A stretch of DNA of 64,000 nt from Castellaniella sp041677825 (lineage in GTDB: Bacteria > Pseudomonadota > Gammaproteobacteria > Burkholderiales > Burkholderiaceae_B), in the NCBI RefSeq assembly GCF_041677825.1, contig NZ_JBAYPG010000019.1:1-64000 (forward strand), written 5' to 3'. A program made the translations under genes and the position numbers. The notes beneath the pieces are model-generated. The model saw nothing but the letters and a program-made list of their open reading frames with translations. It had not been told where the DNA came from and searched no databases. Positions 60,772 through 64,000 of the stretch are shown here, in pieces. How positions within the stretch are numbered: position 1 is the stretch's first letter; each line of letters opens with the position of its first letter.

Positions 60772-62463
60772 ATGAATCTGGCAAACATAGGTCAATCGGG
60801 GCTGCTGGCAGCCCAGAATCGTCTGCAAACCACGGGTCACAACATTACCAACGCGGCCACCCCCGGCTATAGCCGGCAGCAGGTTCTGGTCGAAACCGCG
60901 GGCGCCTCGGCCAGTTCGGCAGGCTGGATAGGCCGTGGGGTGCGCGCCGTCACCGTGCAGCGCGCGTATGATGCATTCCTGTCCAGCCAGCTGATGCAGG
61001 CCCGCACCCGGGGGGCGGCGCTCGCTGCCTACGGCGACCAGGTTGCGCAGATCAACAACCTGGTGGCTGATCGATCCACGGGTATTTCGCCCGCGCTGCA
61101 GCAGTTTTTCGATGGCCTGCAGGCGGTCGCATCGGCACCGGCCGATATCGCCGCACGCCAGGAACTCCTCGGGCGGGCCGACAGTCTCGTCAGCCAGTTG
61201 CGCCAGGCCAACGATTTCCTGAACGAGCAGCGGGTCAACCTGAACGAACAGGTCAGCACCACGGTGCAGCAGGCCAACAGCCTGCTCGACCGCATTCAGA
61301 TGCTGAACCAGAAGATTACCGCCGCCGGGGCGAGCGCCACCGGCATGCCGCCCAATGATCTTTTCGATCAGCGCGATGAATTGCTGGCCGGGCTGGGCGA
61401 GCTCATCAACGTCAGGGTCATCGAGCAAGACGGGCAGGTCAGCCTGGATGCCGGCAATGGCCAGCTGCTGCTGGCCGGTGATGCCGTGTTCCATCTGCGC
61501 GCCACCCCGGCGCCGGCCAGCGCGGCGCGCCTGACGGTCAGTGTAGAGATCCCCGACGGTCATGGCGGCCTGGTCCCCCTGGCGCTCGACGAAACCGCCA
61601 TTACGGGGGGGCGGCTCGGTGGCCTGCTCGAATTCAGGCGCGATGTGCTCGACAAGACCCAGGATGATCTCGGCCGGCTGGCCGTGGGCCTGGCACAATC
61701 TGTCAATCGGCAACATGCGCAGGGCTACGACCTGTCCGGGCAGCCGGGGGCTGACATATTTTCCATAGGGGCGCCGCAGGCGCGGGCATTCGGCGGCAAT
61801 TCGACCAACCTGGTGCCCGCCGTGGTACACGAAGACGCAGCGGGGCTGACCGGCAGCAACTACGAAGTGCGCTTCGATGGCGCCCAGTACACGGTAACGC
61901 GCCAGTCCGACGGCATCCAGGTGGCGCTGATCGCGCCCGGCGACGGCCCGGTGTCGTTCGATGGCCTGCAGATCGATGTCACCGGGCTGCCAGCCCAGGC
62001 GGGCGACGGCTGGCTGATCGAGCCGGTGCGTGACGCCGTGGTCGGCCTGCATCTGGTCCTGCAGGATCCCGCGCAGTTCGCAGCGGCCGGCCTGGGGGCC
62101 GATCAACTGCCGGCTGGCACGGCCAACGGTGACAATGCCCTGAAAATGGCACAACTGCAGCTGGCCAAGGTGATCGGCGGCAGCGGCCAGGCCGGCCCGG
62201 GGCAGGGTTCGATGAGCCTGAACGAAGCCTATGCGCGGCTGGTCAACACGGTGGCCGTCAAGACGCAGGCCAACCAGACGGCGATCAAGGCCCAGGATGC
62301 CCTGTACCAGCAAAGCCATGCAGCACAACAGGCGGTCTCCGGCGTCAATCTCGACGAAGAGTTCATTCTCCTGCAGCGCTTCCAGGAGCAATATCGGGCT
62401 TCTGCGCGCCTGATCGATGCGGCATCGTCCATGTTTGACACCCTGCTGGGCCTGCGGGCCTGA
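60772..62463 (+). CDS. flgK: Flagellar hook-associated protein FlgK (HAP1)
   Basis: A 563-aa hook-filament junction protein. MNLANIGQSGLLAAQNRLQT with TTGHNITNAATPGYSRQQV at the N-terminus, QVAQINNLVADRSTGISPAL and LNQKITAAGASATGMPPNDL in the D1 helices, and C-terminal SGVNLDEEFILLQRFQEQYR. Start at MNLAN is chosen with GGAG upstream. FlgN is its chaperone. Confidence 0.97.
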   Translation: MNLANIGQSGLLAAQNRLQTTGHNITNAATPGYSRQQVLVETAGASASSAGWIGRGVRAVTVQRAYDAFLSSQLMQARTRGAALAAYGDQVAQINNLVADRSTGISPALQQFFDGLQAVASAPADIAARQELLGRADSLVSQLRQANDFLNEQRVNLNEQVSTTVQQANSLLDRIQMLNQKITAAGASATGMPPNDLFDQRDELLAGLGELINVRVIEQDGQVSLDAGNGQLLLAGDAVFHLRATPAPASAARLTVSVEIPDGHGGLVPLALDETAITGGRLGGLLEFRRDVLDKTQDDLGRLAVGLAQSVNRQHAQGYDLSGQPGADIFSIGAPQARAFGGNSTNLVPAVVHEDAAGLTGSNYEVRFDGAQYTVTRQSDGIQVALIAPGDGPVSFDGLQIDVTGLPAQAGDGWLIEPVRDAVVGLHLVLQDPAQFAAAGLGADQLPAGTANGDNALKMAQLQLAKVIGGSGQAGPGQGSMSLNEAYARLVNTVAVKTQANQTAIKAQDALYQQSHAAQQAVSGVNLDEEFILLQRFQEQYRASARLIDAASSMFDTLLGLRA

Positions 62464-62485
62464 CAGCCTCTCTGGAGCACACATC

Positions 62486-63715
62486 ATGCGTATCAGTTCA
62501 GAACTGGTTTTCCGCACCGGCCTGCAGACCATACAGCAGCAGCAGGCTGATTTCCTGCACCTGTACCAGACCATAGGCACCGGCCAGAAAATGGTCACGC
62601 CTGCAGATGATCCACTGGCGGCCTCCCAGGCCATCAACCTGTCCCAGTCCCAGTCCCTGAACCAGCGTTATGCGGCCAATCGGTCCGTGGCCCGCCAGGC
62701 GCTCGAATTCGAAGAATCCGCACTGGGTGCCCTGACCCTGTCGATGCAGGATCTCCAGACCCGTCTGGTCGAGGCCGGCAATGGCACGCTGTCCGATGCC
62801 GATCGGCGTAGCCTGGCGGGCGTGCTGGCCAACCTGCGCGACACCATGCTGGGGATTGCCAACAAGGCCGACGGCAGCGGCCAGTATCTTTTTTCGGGGT
62901 CGCGCGGCGATGTGCCGGCCTATAGCCCCGATGGCCTCTACGCGGGCGATGAGCTGCCGCGCCTGATACAGGCCGACCAGACCCGGCAGATCGATTCGGC
63001 CGATAACGGGCGCGCGGTGTTCGAGCGTGCGCAGCCCGGTACCCGGGCCTACCTGACCGCGGCGGCAGCGGGCAATGCCGGCACCGCAGTGCTTGCCCAG
63101 CCGGCCATCCAGGACATCCAGCAAGGCAATATTGCAGCAGAATATGCGTTCACCCTGGTATTTGATGGCGATCAAGATTATCACGTGGACATCCGTGATG
63201 GCCAGGGCGCCCTGGTGCAGACGCTGGCCGGGCAATGGCAGCCGCCAGCGGCTTCACTCGACCTGGGCATGGGCACCCATGTACAAATATCGGGCCAGCC
63301 GCAAGCGGGCGACCAGTTCGAAATCCGTCCGCTGCGCGATGAAAATCTCAATCTTTTCCAGACCCTCGATACGCTGGTCCAGGCGCTGGGCGAACCCATC
63401 CAGAACAGTGCCGCAGCACAGGCGCAGTTGCGCAATCAGCTGAACACGGCCATGCAAAAGGTCAGCAGCCTCTACGACAACGTCCTTACGGTACGCGCCT
63501 CCACGGGCATGCGGCTGAACGAACTCGAAGCGCTCGATGACACGGGCGCGCAGCGCGACCTGGGCTACCGCAAGGCGCTCAGCGATCTCGAAGACCTCGA
63601 CTATTATCAGGCCAGCATTCAATTGAACCTGCGCAAGGCTGCGCTCATGGGGGCCACGGATGCCTTCCAGGCCATCCAGGACCTGAGCCTCTTCAACCTG
63701 AATCAACGGCGCTGA
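62486..63715 (+). CDS. flgL: Flagellar hook-associated protein FlgL (HAP3)
   Basis: A 409-aa junction protein: MRISSELVFRTGLQTIQQQQ, KMVTPADDPLAASQAINLSQ, LVEAGNGTLSDADRRSLAGV, and C-terminal RKALSDLEDLDYYQASIQLN, FQAIQDLSLFNLNQR. TGGAG precedes the ATG. Co-transcribed with flgK. Confidence 0.96.
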   Translation: MRISSELVFRTGLQTIQQQQADFLHLYQTIGTGQKMVTPADDPLAASQAINLSQSQSLNQRYAANRSVARQALEFEESALGALTLSMQDLQTRLVEAGNGTLSDADRRSLAGVLANLRDTMLGIANKADGSGQYLFSGSRGDVPAYSPDGLYAGDELPRLIQADQTRQIDSADNGRAVFERAQPGTRAYLTAAAAGNAGTAVLAQPAIQDIQQGNIAAEYAFTLVFDGDQDYHVDIRDGQGALVQTLAGQWQPPAASLDLGMGTHVQISGQPQAGDQFEIRPLRDENLNLFQTLDTLVQALGEPIQNSAAAQAQLRNQLNTAMQKVSSLYDNVLTVRASTGMRLNELEALDDTGAQRDLGYRKALSDLEDLDYYQASIQLNLRKAALMGATDAFQAIQDLSLFNLNQRR

Positions 63716-63772
63716 ACCCCGTGGTCGATACCGACGCAAGGCGTGTGCAGGCCCCCTCTGGCCGGCAGGCTC

Positions 63773-63871
63773 GCCGGGTGCTGGCGCACATGCGGTGCCA
63801 GGCCTGCCTTGTACTGGCGCACATGGGGTACCAGGCCCGCCGTGTGCTGGTGCGTATTGGGTGTCAGATCG
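63773..63871 (+). repeat. Three 33-bp tandem units after flgL
   Basis: Units 63773-63805, 63806-63838 and 63839-63871 (type GCCGTGTGCTGGCGCACATG), then a fourth, more diverged. They keep one frame open and encode RRVLAHMRCQA-like 11-residue repeats leading into the lipoprotein signal downstream. Confidence 0.88.
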
Positions 63872-63915
63872 ACCGGGTGCGTGTGGCTCGCCGGGGCCGC
63901 CATACGCTGGGCTCC

Positions 63916-64000
63916 ATGGGTTGGCAGATCGGGCGGGCGCTGGTGCTGGTGGCCTGTTTGCAGGGCCTGGCAGCCTGCTCGGTAACAGGCCATTCGTTCG
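63916..64000 (+). CDS. 5' end of a lipoprotein gene (partial)
   Basis: The frame MGWQIGRALVLVACLQGLAA followed by CSVTGHSF has a short n-region with Arg, a hydrophobic core and a lipobox L-A-A-C, and runs off the window. The frame is open back to 63721 through the 33-bp repeats, so an earlier start is possible. Function unknown. Confidence 0.6.
   Translation, partial: MGWQIGRALVLVACLQGLAACSVTGHSF

Overview
The window is GC-rich chromosomal DNA from a motile betaproteobacterium, most likely Burkholderiales and close to Alcaligenaceae/Bordetella. This rests on the 5S rRNA sequence, a BpH3-type H-NS protein, the purD-hemF-nadD-rsfS-rlmH block and a flhDC-controlled peritrichous-type flagellar locus. 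The family placement is inference; no database was searched.

Layout. 1-161: 5S rRNA and its terminator, the end of an rRNA operon. 285-6108: a CoA-transferase/acyl-CoA dehydrogenase pair resembling mesaconyl-CoA C1-C4 transferase and (2S)-methylsuccinyl-CoA dehydrogenase, divergent from an orphan 2-oxoglutarate dehydrogenase-type E1. 6116-12718: minus-strand housekeeping run maf, pyk, rlmH, rsfS, nadD, hemF, purD, yebC, with several 4-nt start/stop overlaps. 12757-22933: EamA transporter, quinone reductase, fbp, pepN, H-NS, nitrilase-family hydrolase, tldD, AI-2E/PerM permease. 23044-24230: tRNA-Thr(CGT) followed by a small degraded island (parDE and an IS21 istB remnant). 24269-29475: 3-hydroxybutyrate dehydrogenase, an aldo/keto reductase, and an operon of a NEW3-domain protein with an ABC ATPase and permease. 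29518-32078: a toxin-antitoxin cluster with one intact Phd/VapC pair and several decayed modules.

32330-63715 is the motility region: large flagellin fliC, GST, AraC regulator, chemoreceptor, flhDC, motAB, cheAWRBYZ, flhBA, then flgNMA (minus) divergent from flgBCDEFGHIJKL (plus). Together these give the master regulator, stator, chemosensory pathway, two export-gate proteins, anti-sigma-28, rod, hook, rings and hook-filament junction. Three sigma-28-type promoters (fliC, flgM, flgKL) share TAAA-N15-(G/C)CCG. fliA, most fli genes and the basal-body fliE-R set are outside the window. The window ends in the 5' part of a lipoprotein gene.

The most unusual signal is a recurring pattern of short tandem micro-duplications (10-33 bp units, 2-8 copies). 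Each locus has its own unit sequence, and the arrays lie almost only where constraint is low: across or just after stop codons (hbdH, flhA, flgN, qor, cheZ, tsr, flhC, flgF, flgI), at start codons and signal peptides (cheR, flgH, flgI, terminal lipoprotein), and in protein linkers (E1 HDTDQQ, PepN pentapeptides, FlgA octapeptides). No CRISPR array, prophage or intact insertion sequence was found.
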